Positions 38,701 to 49,809 of a stretch of 58,034 nucleotides of DNA are shown here, one piece after another. Made by a program: the position numbers and the translations under genes. Origin of the DNA: Thraustochytrium sp. TN22. Lineage: Eukaryota > Sar > Bigyra > Thraustochytrida > Thraustochytriidae. Within the stretch, counting starts at the first letter, position 1. Each line of letters starts with the position of its first letter. The DNA lies in NCBI GenBank assembly GCA_013306675.1, contig JABLUY010000230.1, positions 1 to 58,034 of the forward strand, read 5' to 3'. The notes beneath the pieces were generated by a model, which worked only from the letters and a program-made list of their open reading frames with translations, was not told where the DNA came from and did no database searches.

Positions 38701-41267
38701 CTGCATGGGAAGACACGGAAGCGAACCAGCCTCCGCGCGCCTGCGCGGACAGCCTGAGAGAGAGCGAGAGAGACCAGGGACGGGAAAGAGAGTCAGAATT
38801 CCACGCCAATGCGCACCAAGCCTCAGGCAGGGCAGTGAGATGGTGAGTTTTGCGGCTGCGGCCAAGAAAAGGGAGGGGAGGATGCCATCAGCATGGGTCG
38901 CCTGGCAGGGGAGGCCAGTTTCGTGCGATGCTGCGATGCTGCGACGACGAGTGCTACCAGGAAAGGAAAGCTAAGCCACAAGTCGTTGAGGGGCCCCTTG
39001 ATTTCTTTCCCCACAAGCCGTGACACTGTCACGTTACGATGAAGACGAGGCTTGCGTGGGGCCGGGACCGCCGGTTCAATCGATCGTCATGGGTAGTGGA
39101 AGCGCCGGCAAAGAGGCTCCTCGGCGGTCTGGGCGGTCGCGAGCTGCGGCGCTGCGCGCTTCCATCGCATACGCGATGGAAGCTGTCGGTCCGTGAACTC
39201 AGCTGAGCTGCATTGGCGCGACCTGGGGAGAACCTGCCGGGCTGGCCTCACCAGCGCTAACTGCAGCGTCCTGGCGTAGCGCAAGTCCCACTCAACGGTC
39301 ATCTTGGAGGCCCCAGGTCTGATCATTCGTCTTGGCTCAAGGCTGCTGCAAGTCGCGACCAGGTAACCTTCCTCTCTTTTGCCGGGTTGCACGCGAGCGA
39401 CAAGTCGCGTCCGGGGACTTGCCTGACTTCGCCTTCTATTGGCAGTCAGCGAATGCCGTCCGCTCTCTTCTCTTCTTCAATGGGGAGCGAATACTCGCCC
39501 ACCCTTGCTCCCTTTCCTGCCCAACCCACCCGCGGCTTGGCCGGCCAGCAGAATCTGTCCACGGTCAAGACTCGCGATGCGTCATCGGACGACGAAAAAG
39601 GGAGCAGGCGTGACTGACCTCGGCTGGCAAGTTGGATCCCCCTAACCTAAATCCATGGCTCAAGTACGGGTTTGGATGTAACGTACGCTACGAGACGAGC
39701 GACCTGGCTGTTCTCAGGCGTTCCACATGAAGATAGACGTGATGATGCAGTGCGGCCACCGGGCCCGCGAAAACTTCCAGCTCGCTGCACACGATCCGCA
39801 GGCGCCCGACCAGAAAGCTGAGCATCGACGATGCTTTCGAGCCGGGGTGCGCCTTTCGATAAAATTTGCCACTGGCGCTTTGAGTGACCGCGATACATCA
39901 TGAAGCGGCGGCCAGAGCAAGCTGGATGGCAGTCATTTGGGATGCACGCTGGCGCTGCCAATCGCAGCGGTGAGTCGGTCTCTTCTCCCTTTTGTCCCAT
40001 TGCCACCGCTCTGCACTTTGAGCCATCGATGGCCAACAGCTGCGCTGTCCTGCAAGGCGGCTTCTTGTCTTGGAGCGTTGCCATGCGCATCGGCATGGGC
40101 GATGAGCAGCTGAAGCTCAAGCGATGCGCAATATTCGAAAGAAAGCCGGAGCTGTCATTAGTACGTTACGCCGTCGCATGTGGTGCATGAACGATGTTCC
40201 ACAGCATGAGCGCTGCCCCTCGAAAGGAAACCAGCCTCGTACGACGTCAGAAAATGACGTCATTCTATTCGACTCACATCGGGAGGCTCCCGCACTCGGG
40301 CCCAGGGACAAAGACTTACTTTTAGGCCCACGCGAGCACCGCGAAAGCTCTTTTACGTGCCAGCTCCCGGGGAGCTGGACCCGCGATGCGACTTTCACGA
40401 CGAGCACGCTGACTGCCGCCGGCTTGAGTCACGGCATGAGACTGGCTTCACCTTCATTGCAACGTGGCGCGAAGTAGCGGCCCATCCGGACACACCACGC
40501 AGCGATGCAATCGATCCAATCCAATGCGACCGGTGCAGTCCCGAGCGTCGGAGCCCAAAAGCGCATGGATGATTCAACCGGACCACCGTGTCGGAAAACC
40601 CCCAGTGTTGCCGAGGCAAAACAAAATAAAAAGACGTTACCGCCATGCCCGTGTGCCAGAGCCTCGAACTGTTCAACTTGACGTTCAACTTGAAGTTCAA
40701 CTTGCTCGCCAGCCGTTAGGCCGTTTCAACTTGGCGAGGTTGGAAAAATATGCCTCAACGCAGTGCATTTTCTGCACTTGCGTAGGCACGCATGGCACGT
40801 TTGTCGGTGCTTTTCTTGTGGACCAGTCGCCGACGCGAAGCCCGAAGCCCTCGCTTAGGCTCACGTTACGCTATCAACAACCGCTAGCTAGCTAGCGTTA
40901 GCTAACGTTAGCTAGCTCGAGCGCGAGTCTTTCCCTTAAGACTGGACGCAAAGGGTGGTGCAGGCTTCTGCCAACCGTCTTGTCAACGGAAACTGACTCA
41001 GGGCTGCAGTGCAGTCACAGGAAAAAAACAAGGGACGCAGCGCGTTGGTACAAGCAAGCGCGAGCATCGCCGAGCAAGCTGACGAGACGAGTGAGACGAG
41101 TAGACGAAGTTCGCGTTCTCACGACCCGTTGAGTGCTGGCCGAGCCGAGGCTCGAGCCGAGGCACGCGCCCACTGTGCATGAGCATTGGCGGCAGGATCG
41201 CGGTCGCTCGAGGCAATCCTCGAGCTCGCAACTGCACATTGACGCCGGCGTGCGCGCTTCGCGAGCC
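35765..41267. other. 5.5-kb divergent spacer with repeats and no supported gene
   Basis: Next to the MYB gene lies a GACGC pentamer run (35947-35986), a GGCA tetramer run (36523-36548) and GCTCGC repeats (36918-36985). A TGTC run is at 37521-37540. From about 39.3 to 40.95 kb the DNA is visibly less GC-rich and has several short frames on both strands (for example 39647-40120 minus, 40124-40477 plus) with no family I recognise. Dense overlapping palindromes occur at 40883-40917. Confidence 0.45.
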
Positions 41268-43244
41268 ATGGCGACGGCCAGGGCGGCGGACACGACGATG
41301 GAGGCGGCGTCGGCGTCGCCGCGCGAGGCGGCTGCCGCGGACTGGGTCTCGCGTACGATCCGCACGGCTGTGGAGCTCGTTCTCAAGTCCGTGCGGCACA
41401 AGCGTGGCGATGCAGCGCGGCAGGTCTCGCAGCGACAGGAGCAGCAGGAGCAGGAGCAGCAAAAGGACTTGGAGCCTGCGACGAGCGCGATAGCGCCGGC
41501 CAAGGGCGCAGATGTGAACGAGCGACAGGACGCAGAGGAGTGGTGCGCAGCGCCCCCCGCGCTTCGCATCGCCGTGGTGCCAGCCGCCGCGGTGCCGCCA
41601 ACGTCCACTCAGGCGCAAGCCAAGGCACGAGCACGGGCCAAGGCGCGGGCGGACCTCAACGCCAAGGTGCGCAAGCAGCAGGAAGAGCAGGCGCAGCAGC
41701 AGCATGTGGCGCGCAAGCGGCGTCTGCTGCCGGTGAGCGAGGTGCTGAAAAGCAAGGAGCCGTGGTACGGGCCGACAAAGGAGTCAAACTGGGTGATCCC
41801 CGGGCGGCTCCTGGTGGGCGCGTACCCGCTGGCGTGGGAGGCCAAACCCAAGGCGCGCAAGGTGGTGGTGCAGAAGCGCGACCTGAACCGACTCCTGGAT
41901 GTGGCCAAGGTGAACACCTTTGTGTGCCTGCAGGACGAGCTGTGCCACGAGGTGCGCGGCGCGGGCGAGGTGCTGCGCGAGACGCAGGCCACGACGGTGG
42001 TGCGGTTGGCGGCGGAGGTGACGAACCCGCGCGACCGCGCGCAGCTCATGTTCCCGTACATGGAGGCTGCGGCCAAGGTGGTGGCTGCGGACCGCGCGAC
42101 GCGGCTGCGGCTGTTGCACTTGCCGATCGTAGACCTGGACTGCACGTCGGACGACGACGTGCTGGACCTGGCGGAGCACCTGACGCGTGTGCTGGTAAGC
42201 CAGGACGAGGTGGTGTACATGCACTGCTGGGGCGGGCACGGGCGCACGGGCACCCTGGTGGCCATCGTCCTGAGTTTGTACTACAACGTGGACGCCGAGG
42301 AGGCCCTGGCGCGCACGCAGATCTACCACGACATCCGGCGCACCAAGCTGGCCGTGCGGTCGCCGCAGACGGAGGAGCAGTGCCGGCAGGTGCGGCGCAT
42401 TCTGGCGACGCCACGCGTGGCCGTGCTGCGGCATGCCTTTGCGCAGGGCGCGATGGCGGCGGCGGCGCCGGCCCGCTCGCGCTTCGAGGTGGATTGGCAG
42501 CGTGGGCCCGGCGCCGTGGACCTCGCAGCGCCGCCGCTCGCCGTGGGGGCGGGCGGGGCGCGCGAGACCAAGCACGCCGAGGACCTGATCAACGAGGATC
42601 TGATCGACGAGGACGACTTTGAAGACTGCTACGAGATGGACCAGGACGAGGACCAGGACGCCATGCAGCACCAGCATTTGCAGCAGGCCAAGTTGTTGCA
42701 GTTGTTGGAGTCGCCGGCCGGGCCGGACGAGGACGAGGACGAGCACGAGGACGAGGACGAGGACGAAGGGGAGGATCTGGAGCTGGAGCTGGAGCTAGCG
42801 CTGGCGCGCGAGACCAAGGTCCCGGACGCCAAGCGCCTCCTTGTTGTGCCGACGCCCGGGTCACCGGCGAGCCTGGGCAGCCCGTGGGGCGCCGGCAGCC
42901 TCGTGGTGAGCCCGCTCTCGTCTGTGTCCTTTGCCGGCGTCGAGGCCAAGCTGGAGCAAAAGTTGGACGCGCACGAGGTCGAGGCGGAGGACGAGGTGGA
43001 GGGCGAGGCGGAGGACGAGGCGGAGGACGAGGAGACCAAGGAGGCGGAGGACCATTTCGACGGCGCCAAGGTCGGCGCAAAACCGCGGCGCGCGCTGCGA
43101 GCAACCGCCGCGCGCGCTTTGCAGCCCGCCCGCGCCGTCCTGCGGCCGCACCGCCCGGACGCCAGCCTTGCTGGCCCCAAGCCCGGCCGTGGGCGCGGCC
43201 CTTCGCCGCGTGCTCGCCTTGCCATCTTCCATGGCCCGATGTGA
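41268..43244 (+). CDS. Dual-specificity/tyrosine phosphatase-like protein
   Basis: This 658-residue protein contains a Cys-dependent phosphatase domain (about 165-390). The P-loop is HCWGGHGRTG, with nucleophile Cys320 and Arg326, and an upstream segment LPIVDLDCTSDDDV can supply the general acid Asp. The domain opens with NWVIPGRLLVGAYP, as in many protist dual-specificity phosphatases. The N-terminal 160 residues include a Gln/Glu-rich coil (about 45-65) and a basic Ala/Lys/Arg-rich coil. After the domain come several Asp/Glu-rich blocks, then a basic Arg/Pro C terminus. The frame extends upstream to 41133 only with a GTG start, so the ATG at 41268 (GAGCCATGG) is used. Substrate unknown. 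Confidence 0.82.
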   Translation: MATARAADTTMEAASASPREAAAADWVSRTIRTAVELVLKSVRHKRGDAARQVSQRQEQQEQEQQKDLEPATSAIAPAKGADVNERQDAEEWCAAPPALRIAVVPAAAVPPTSTQAQAKARARAKARADLNAKVRKQQEEQAQQQHVARKRRLLPVSEVLKSKEPWYGPTKESNWVIPGRLLVGAYPLAWEAKPKARKVVVQKRDLNRLLDVAKVNTFVCLQDELCHEVRGAGEVLRETQATTVVRLAAEVTNPRDRAQLMFPYMEAAAKVVAADRATRLRLLHLPIVDLDCTSDDDVLDLAEHLTRVLVSQDEVVYMHCWGGHGRTGTLVAIVLSLYYNVDAEEALARTQIYHDIRRTKLAVRSPQTEEQCRQVRRILATPRVAVLRHAFAQGAMAAAAPARSRFEVDWQRGPGAVDLAAPPLAVGAGGARETKHAEDLINEDLIDEDDFEDCYEMDQDEDQDAMQHQHLQQAKLLQLLESPAGPDEDEDEHEDEDEDEGEDLELELELALARETKVPDAKRLLVVPTPGSPASLGSPWGAGSLVVSPLSSVSFAGVEAKLEQKLDAHEVEAEDEVEGEAEDEAEDEETKEAEDHFDGAKVGAKPRRALRATAARALQPARAVLRPHRPDASLAGPKPGRGRGPSPRARLAIFHGPM

Positions 43245-44631
43245 TTGACGAGACTGCGCGCAGCCAGCTGTGACGCCGGCGGTGATGATTTTGTACAGTA
43301 CCTTTCTGCGATCAGTTGTTGCCACCGCAAGGCTTGCCCAACGACCATGGCGACCGAGCGACGAGCGGAGGCGTGGCGAGCGAGGGCTCGACGAGCGCCC
43401 GCCAGCCTGCTTGCCACTGCAGGCGCGCCTGGCCGCCGACCTCCGAGGCCTGGCGGCCTGCCGCGCCGTCCCACTCCGTCAGCGCCTTGCGCGGGCCTGC
43501 GCGTGCGCACGATTGGCCGCGCCGCCACGCGCCATCCGTCCTTGACAGTGAGAAGGCTTGCGCGCCTACTCGCGACCACCGAGGCGCCGATTTCGGAGTG
43601 ATGTGCCGTGGGGACGCTTGGGCGACGGCGCCGCGGCGCGGATGACGGACTGCCACTGCCAGTGCCGGCCAGCACTGCGATGCATGCATCCACGATTCCG
43701 CGGGCACTGGCGGACGCCGCCAGCACGCTCCGGACGCTTCGCTCGCAGGCTCCGGCGCTGCCAATGGGCACTGGCGCCAGTGGTCGACGGTGCCTGGGCG
43801 CGCGTCATCTGGGATTCGCAGCCAGATCCGAATTCCGCGCCCGCGAGCCTGACTCGGACGGTGGACAACCACTGGCACTGGCACTGACATGAACATGATG
43901 CAGTGACGAAGTTGAAGAGCGAGACAGGCTGCGACAGGCTGCGAGGCCGCAGGCGCGGTCGGCCTCGTCAAGCAAGCAACGATGCCAACGATGAAGCATC
44001 GAAGAAAGAACTCACTGGCCAGCCAGTTGCCGTGGTTGTGGTTGGCGCCGCATGTCACCACGACTTGAACTTGAAGGCGGCAGCCTGCCTGGCCAGCACG
44101 CGGCCACGGACGCCGCAGCAAGACTTCTGCGGTCGCGGACGATGGCGACCTCGCGCCGTGCCGCCGCGAACCACGCTGCCTCAGGCTGGCACTGCAAGGA
44201 CGAGACTCGCGTCGAGCGAGCGCCGCGGCCAGTGACGAGCGCGGCCCGGCCGACCGAGCTCAGGCTACCAGTGATGAGGCTCTCGCGGTGCGACATCTGA
44301 TGGCTCGCCGGTTGGCAGCTGCAGGCGCCTGCGCTCGCGCGGCTTCCCGCGCCGGCCCGGCCACTCGGCCTTCATAGCAGCCGCGCAGTGCCCCGCTTCC
44401 TCGCGCGCTTCGTTGGCAGTGCCGAGTGCTCGTCATCGCTCGCCTGCTGACACCAAGTTCGAGCTTTCATCGCGGCGCAGCCAGAAAGCTTGCGGGAGTC
44501 GGCGGGACCAGCGCGCGGCGTCCCGCGCAGACGACGCCCGGACCCGACTCATCGGATGCAATTTTCGCCCCGCAGCGCGCCCCGCAGACCTCCACACTGC
44601 ACAGGTCGGCGGCGACGGTGCGAGCTGTGCG

Positions 44632-44697
44632 CGGGGCGGCTGCGGGCGGGGGCCCGGGGGGGTGCCGGGACTGCGGGTTTCGGGGCCCCGTGGGGCG
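44632..44697 (+). other. G-run cluster with quadruplex potential
   Basis: Within about 65 bp the plus strand has at least seven runs of three or more G (from GGGGCGG through GGGGGGG to GTGGGGCG), which meets the usual pattern for intramolecular G-quadruplexes. It lies in a gene-free spacer. Confidence 0.5.
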
Positions 44698-44940
44698 TCA
44701 AAGCGGGCCGCGGCGGTCGACGACTCGACGCTCTTGCTCAGGGTGTGGCGTTGAGTCGAGGAGGATCAACCGAGCTGAGCGGGCGAACTTGGACTTCGAA
44801 GAGGATCGGGCTCGCGCGTTGCGTGCGCGCGGTCGCGGTCGCGCGCGCGCGCTGCCTCGCCCCCGACTCGGAGGCCGAGTCCGCGCGCTGCAACCTGCGG
44901 CGCGCTGGCGACGCAGCGGCGGCTCGGCGGCGGCGCGGCC

Positions 44941-44987
44941 TCGCTCGCCCGCTCGCTCGCTCGCTCGCTCGCTCGCTCGCTCGCTGG
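44941..44987. repeat. (GCTC)n microsatellite
   Basis: About eleven GCTC units in tandem. Similar GCTC/GAGC tracts occur near 5046, 36918 and 55138, always outside coding sequence. Confidence 0.85.
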
Positions 44988-46986
44988 CCACCCACGCACC
45001 GCGCGCCAAGGCAGCATGGCTGGAGAGGGCCCCGCTGGCCCCGGCTGCGCACGGCTGTGAAGGGGAAGCGGGGCGACGATGGCATCGTTGACGCCGCTGC
45101 GATAACATAACATGTATGTGACTTAAGTATGTGCTGAAAAGCACGATCGATCGATCGCGCGTGCGTGCCTGCTGGCCGGTGGCGTCTGTCCTTGCTCCGA
45201 TCTCGAGGGGGCGAGGGAGCCGCGGGAGCGAGCGCGCTCAAGGCGGGTCGCTGGTCGGCGACTCGTGTCTGTCCTGCTCGCCATCGCTCGTAGAAGACAC
45301 ATCCAGGCGCAGGATCCTGGCCCGCCAGCCAGTGAGCACAGGCTCGGGAGCCTCGGCTCGCTCGCTCGCCTTCAAGTTCCTGCACTCGCAGCGCAGCGCT
45401 TCGTGGCTCGCGTGGCTGCGCTTGGCTCGCCTTCCGACGCCGAGTCCGAGCCACTGGCCAGGCCGCGCCACGGCGTGGCCGACTCGGGCTGGCGCAGCTG
45501 CCGGGCGGGCGTCGGCGGCCTGCGAACCCTGCATCCTCGCTAGCGGGTCGCTGCGCTGCTGTGCTGGCGCAGCGCACTGGCAGCGCAACGCAGCGCAGCG
45601 CCGCGCAGCGCAGCGCAGCACAGCGCAGCGCCGCGCAGCGCAGGCTACGACGGAGGAGGAAGGCCGCAAAGCAGGGCGGGTCCATGCGTCTCCGGCGCTC
45701 CTGGCGTGGCCTGGCTGTCTCCGCAGTCTCCGCCGCCGCGGTGCCGGCCTCCGTGGCCGCGGGCGCCTCAGCCCAGCCTGCCAGTGCCGGCGCCGGCCCG
45801 CAGCACCAGCTCGCGCCGCGACCGCGCTCGCTCGCAAGTTTCTCTCTCGTCCACCCGGGCGAGCGGGCGCACGACCGCGCGGGCGCCGCACCCGGGAGCT
45901 CGGCGCCGAGCCCTGACTGCGTCACGGCCTCTGCCCGTGGCTTGGCTGCTTGCTGCACGTGCGGGTCTCGTTGGCTCGTCTCGTCTCCGAGTCGTCTCGT
46001 CTCGTCTCGTCCGCGGCCGCGCCGTCCGAGCCGCCGCGTCGCCTCGCGTTCAGGCGGTCAGCGGCCGGCCTCGACGAGACTGCTCGCGCGCCGCAGCCGC
46101 AGCCGCAGCCAAGCCTGCCGGAGCGCGCAAGGGCGGCCACGGATCGGTGGCTTCTGTGGTCGGTCGCTGGCGGGCCGGCCAGCCGCTCAGGCAGAGCGTC
46201 TGCGCCCGCGTTGGTTGCGTCGCGGCGCGGCGCGGCGCGGCGCGGCGCGTCCGAGCCGAGGCAGCAGCTCAGGCTGAGGCAGGCACTGGCAGCGGTGCCT
46301 GCCTGCCTGCCAGCGGCAGTGGCCGCGCGCGCCAAAGCTGACCAGCTTGGCGCCAGGTTCGTCGGGGGGCGCGCGGCGCTTCCTGCAGGGCGGCGTCACC
46401 GGCGCGCGGCTTCCGACGGAGGCTTCCGACGGCTGCCCCGCAGCGCGCGGCTGCGGGACGCTGCGGGCCCGGCGCCGCCCGTCCCGTGCCTTGCGTCGCG
46501 TCCCGCCTCGCGCGTGTTCGCTGGCCGCCTCGCGTTGCCTCGCCTCGCCGCCCTCGCCGCGCGGCGCCGCGCCTCGCCGCGCCTCGCCGCTCAGCGCGGC
46601 GCGGCCCGCGCCGCGCCCCGGCCGCCCGGCGGCGCGGCTTCGCGGGCGGCCTGGCCTGGCCTGGCCTGCCAGTGGCCTCGGCGCGCGAGCGGGCGGGCGT
46701 GACGAGCCGGGCGCCACGCGGCGCTGGTAGCCGGGCGGGCGAGCTAGCGAGCTGCTACGGAGGCGGCTAGCTGGCGCGCTAGCCACAGTGCCTCTGGCGC
46801 GCCGCGGGTGCGGGGCCGCTACGGTGCGTCAACCGGCGCGGCGACGTCGGCGCTGGGCACGCGGGGCGCCCGCGGGACGGCGCGGCTCGCGGGCCCGGCC
46901 GGCGGCGGCGCGCGGGCGCGGCAAAGCCGCTCCGCTCGCGCCCGGCCGCTCGCGCTCGGCCGCTCGCACGCGGCGCGGCGCACGGC

Positions 46987-47030
46987 GCGGCAGGCAGGCA
47001 GGCCAGGCAGGCAGGCCAGGCAGGGACCGC
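46987..47030. repeat. GGCA-type microsatellite before the Q/H-rich gene
   Basis: GGCAGGCAGGCA units with interspersed GGCC lie 35-78 bp upstream of the ATG at 47065, so they are probably in the leader. Comparable tracts precede RBMX2, MYB and the repeat-protein gene. Confidence 0.8.
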
Positions 47031-47064
47031 GGCAGCGCAGGCAGAGAGCAGCGAGGAGAAGAGA

Positions 47065-47622
47065 ATGTCCGTGGCGACGGCGCTGCGCGGCGGCGACGCG
47101 GCCAGGCGCAAGGCGGCGCTGCGAGACTGGGAGCAGCCGCGCGAGAGGGCCGTGGACGCGGCCGCCGTCGCGCGGCAGGGCCGCCGCGAGAACAGGGCCG
47201 CCGAGGCAGAGGAGGAGGAGGAGCAACGCGAGGAGGACGGCTGGGGCCAATTTGTGGACATCGAGGCCGAGGCCCACCACGACGAGGACCTCTCGCAGCA
47301 CATGCACCAGTTCGAGCGCCGAGACGGCTACCAGGAGCAGCACGCCCACGCCCAGCGCTACGACGAGCATGCCTACAGCCAGCATTACCACGAGCAACAG
47401 CACTACGACTACTACGACCACCAGCCGGCCTACACGTCGTCGTACCCGAGCGCCGAGGGTCGGCCCGACTTTTACGACCAGGGCTCGTACCTGAGCGAGG
47501 ACCAGCAGTACAGCCCTCTCGCGCCGCAGTACGCCACGCCGCCCTCGTACCCGCATGCCTACTACCACGACCACCAGCACGCGCCCGAGCCTCAACTCGT
47601 CATGCTCTCACCGCCCTATTAT

Positions 47623-47653
<31 letters not shown>

Positions 47654-48618
47654 GGCACCACGCGTACCAGCATCACCAGCAGCAGCACGAGCAGCCTCAT
47701 TACCAACATCACGCTCACGCTGCGAGTGGCCCGCACTACACCCACGGTGCGGTGCCGGCCCACTTTGAGCACCAGCAGGTCCTCGTGACCGATCCCGACG
47801 AGGGTCACTTCGAGGTCGAGCACTTCGTTGAGGCCTACGACGACGACGCTGAACGCTTCGAGGTCGTCGAGGCTCGCCGGCCCCACGCCAAGCAGCCTCG
47901 GCAGCAGCAGCAACAGCAGCAGCGCCGCCGGCCGCGCCATGGCGACAGCGACCCGGCGCTCGTCGACGCCCACCACGAGGCGGTCGCCTCGCCGTCGGCG
48001 TCCTCCTCCGACAAGGCCGTCGGCGCCGCGTACCGCAGCAAGCAACCCGTGCACCTGATGCAGGCCGTCAACGTGCCGCCAGCGGACCTTGGCCGCGGCC
48101 GGCCCAAGCGCCGCCCGCAGCCTCAAAAGACGTCCTTCGAGGAGTCCAAGGTCAGCTCCTTCTCCTCGTCCGCCTCGTCCGCTGTCGTCGCGCCTTGCCC
48201 TCTTCCGCAGCACGAGCACAAGCCGCAAGAGGCGCTCGCGCCGCTGCTGCTGCCCAGTCTCGTCTACGTCGAGCGCCCCGTCTCGCAGACCCCGCCTCCT
48301 GTGCCCGTGGCCGACGTCGCGGCGCAGCGTGAGCTCGCCTCGAGCGCCGCGCACTCGAGCAGCAGCCCGGCCGCGCTCGTCTCCCAGACGCCGCTCATGC
48401 CTGCACCCGCGCCTCGCCGCGGCTGCACGCCCGCTGAGGTCGTTGAGCTGCTCGTCCAGGTCCATCCTCGCGCCGAAGCCGACCCGGCCGTCGCCTTTCG
48501 CCTGCGCCAGCAGTTTCTCAGGGCCAGCCCTGAGAAGCAGGAGGCCGCCTTTGCGGCCGCCATCAACGCCGCGCGTAAGCTTGGCAAGCATGCGCTGCTT
48601 CGCAAGTACGCGCTGTAA
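47065..48618 (+). CDS. Gln/His/Tyr-rich protein of unknown function
   Basis: This 517-residue protein matches no family I know. The N-terminal 65 residues are charged, with an acidic stretch ending in DGWGQFVDIE. Residues about 70-250 are rich in Gln, His, Tyr and Ser, with several Gln runs, like prion-type low-complexity domains. A basic segment (HAKQPRQQQ, RRRPRHGD) and Ser/Pro-rich linkers follow. The last 60 residues look folded and helical: TPAEVVELLVQVHPRAEADP, then FRLRQQFLRASPEKQEAAFA and KLGKHALLRKYAL. That end is the best place to look for a conserved domain. The ATG at 47065 (GAGAATGTC) is clear. The intron-like repeat array begins about 90 bp after the stop and would lie in its 3' UTR. 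Confidence 0.6.
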
Positions 48619-48705
48619 TTCACATGGTGTCGCGCACAAGCACATACATGCACACACCCTCACGACGCACAATTTGTACACTTCACGACCCTGACTTTGA
48701 CTCAA

Positions 48706-49805
48706 TGGTGAGATAGATAGCCTGAGAGAGAGAGAGAGCGTGCGCGAGGTCGTCCCTCGTGCTCCTTCTCGCCCTCCTCCTCTTCCTCGTCGCCTTCATC
48801 ATTTAACACCTGTACTCTTTTCTCCTCCTGGATTTTGCTTTTGCTTGGTGAGATTGCCTGAGAGGAGAGAGAGAGAGAGAGAGAAAGAGCGTGTGATGTC
48901 GTCCTCCTCCTCTTCCTCGTCGTATTCATCATCCAACTAACTCCTGTACTCTTTCTCCTCCAGGATTTTGCTTTTGCTTGTCCTTTGTGCTATGGCGAGG
49001 CAAGCTCTGGACCACTGTCCGTCATGGTTGCAGTTCCAAGCGCTCGCAGAGCAATCTCAATCGTCAAATCATCCGCGCGATGTCGTCCCTCATGTCGTCC
49101 CTCCTCCTCGTCCTCCTCCTCGTCCTCCTCCTCGTCCTCCTCCTCTTCCTCGTTGTATTCATCATCCAACTAACTCCTGTACTCCTTCTCCTCCTGGATT
49201 TTGCTTTTGCTTGTTCTGTGCGCATGGCGAGGCTCGCGAGGCAAGCGCTAAGCCACTGTCCGTCATGATTGCAGTTCCAAGCGCTCGCAGAGCAATCTCA
49301 ATCGTCAAATCATCCGCGCGATGTCGTCCCTCATGTCGTCCCTCCTCCTCGTCCTCGTCCCCGTCCTCCTCCTCGTCCTCCTCCTCGTCCTCCTCCTCGT
49401 CCTCCTCCTCGTCCTCCTCCTCTTCCTCGTTGTATTCATCATCCAACTAACTCCTGTACTCTTTCTCCTCCTGGATTTTGCTTTTGCTTGTTCTGTGCGC
49501 ATGGCGAGGCTCGCGAGGCAAGCGCTAAGCCACTGTCCGTCATGATTGCAGTTACAAGCGCTCGCAGAGCAATCTCAATCGTCAAATCATCCGCGCGATG
49601 TCGTCCCTCATGTCGTCCCTCCTCCTCGTCCTCCTCCTCGTCCTCCTCCTCGTCCTCCTCCTCTTCCTCGTTGTATTCATCCTGTACTCTTTCTCCTCCA
49701 GGATTTTGCTTTTGCTTGTCCTTTGTGCTTTGGCGAGTCAAGCGCCCGTCATGATTGCAGTTCCAAGCGCTCGCAGAGCAAATCTCAATCATCAAATCAT
49801 CCATG
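48706..49805. repeat. Tandem array of intron-like modules with variable pyrimidine tracts
   Basis: At least five tandem modules share the boundary GGATTTTGCTTTTGCTT (at about 48830, 48963, 49197, 49473 and 49701). Two short modules (about 125 bp) start GTGAGA and hold a GA tract. Three longer ones (228-276 bp) carry a shared block containing CCAAGCGCTCGCAGAGCAAT. All have TCC/TCG tracts of different length followed by CTGTACTCYTTCTCCTCC. Several have a CTAAC 23 nt before a C(A/T)G. The module at 48848-48963 has GTGAG, CTAAC and CCAG all intact. The array ends a few bp from the stop of the convergent palmitoyltransferase gene. Confidence 0.85.
48848..48963 (+). other. Candidate 3'-UTR intron inside the array
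   Basis: It starts GTGAGA, has a CTAAC at 48937-48941, a long pyrimidine tract, and ends CCAG at 48963. Branch-to-acceptor distance (about 23 nt) matches the intron of the small Cys-rich gene. It is in the plus-strand orientation of the upstream Q/H-rich gene. Splicing is inferred only. Confidence 0.4.
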
Positions 49806-49809
49806 AATT

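Larger units (their letters stand above)
43245..47064. other. 3.8-kb spacer without a supported gene
   Basis: This GC-rich, low-complexity DNA contains most of the CACTGGC/GCCAGTG heptamers in the window. They include a 14-bp perfect palindrome (43769-43782) and an overlapping pair (43870-43882). It also has a G-rich tract (44632-44697), a GCTC microsatellite (44941-44987), GCAGC repeats (about 45580-45640) and a GGCA tract (46987-47030) right before the next gene. Frames here show no conserved motif. Confidence 0.45.

Noticed and set aside
40124-40477. Plus-strand 117-codon frame in the less GC-rich island
   Set aside because: It has an ATG and ordinary-looking codons but no recognisable domain or partner frame, so it is mentioned only as part of the island.
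45132-45145. Hairpin GTGCT-GAAA-AGCAC with a GNRA loop
   Set aside because: A 5-bp stem occurs often by chance and no gene ends nearby.
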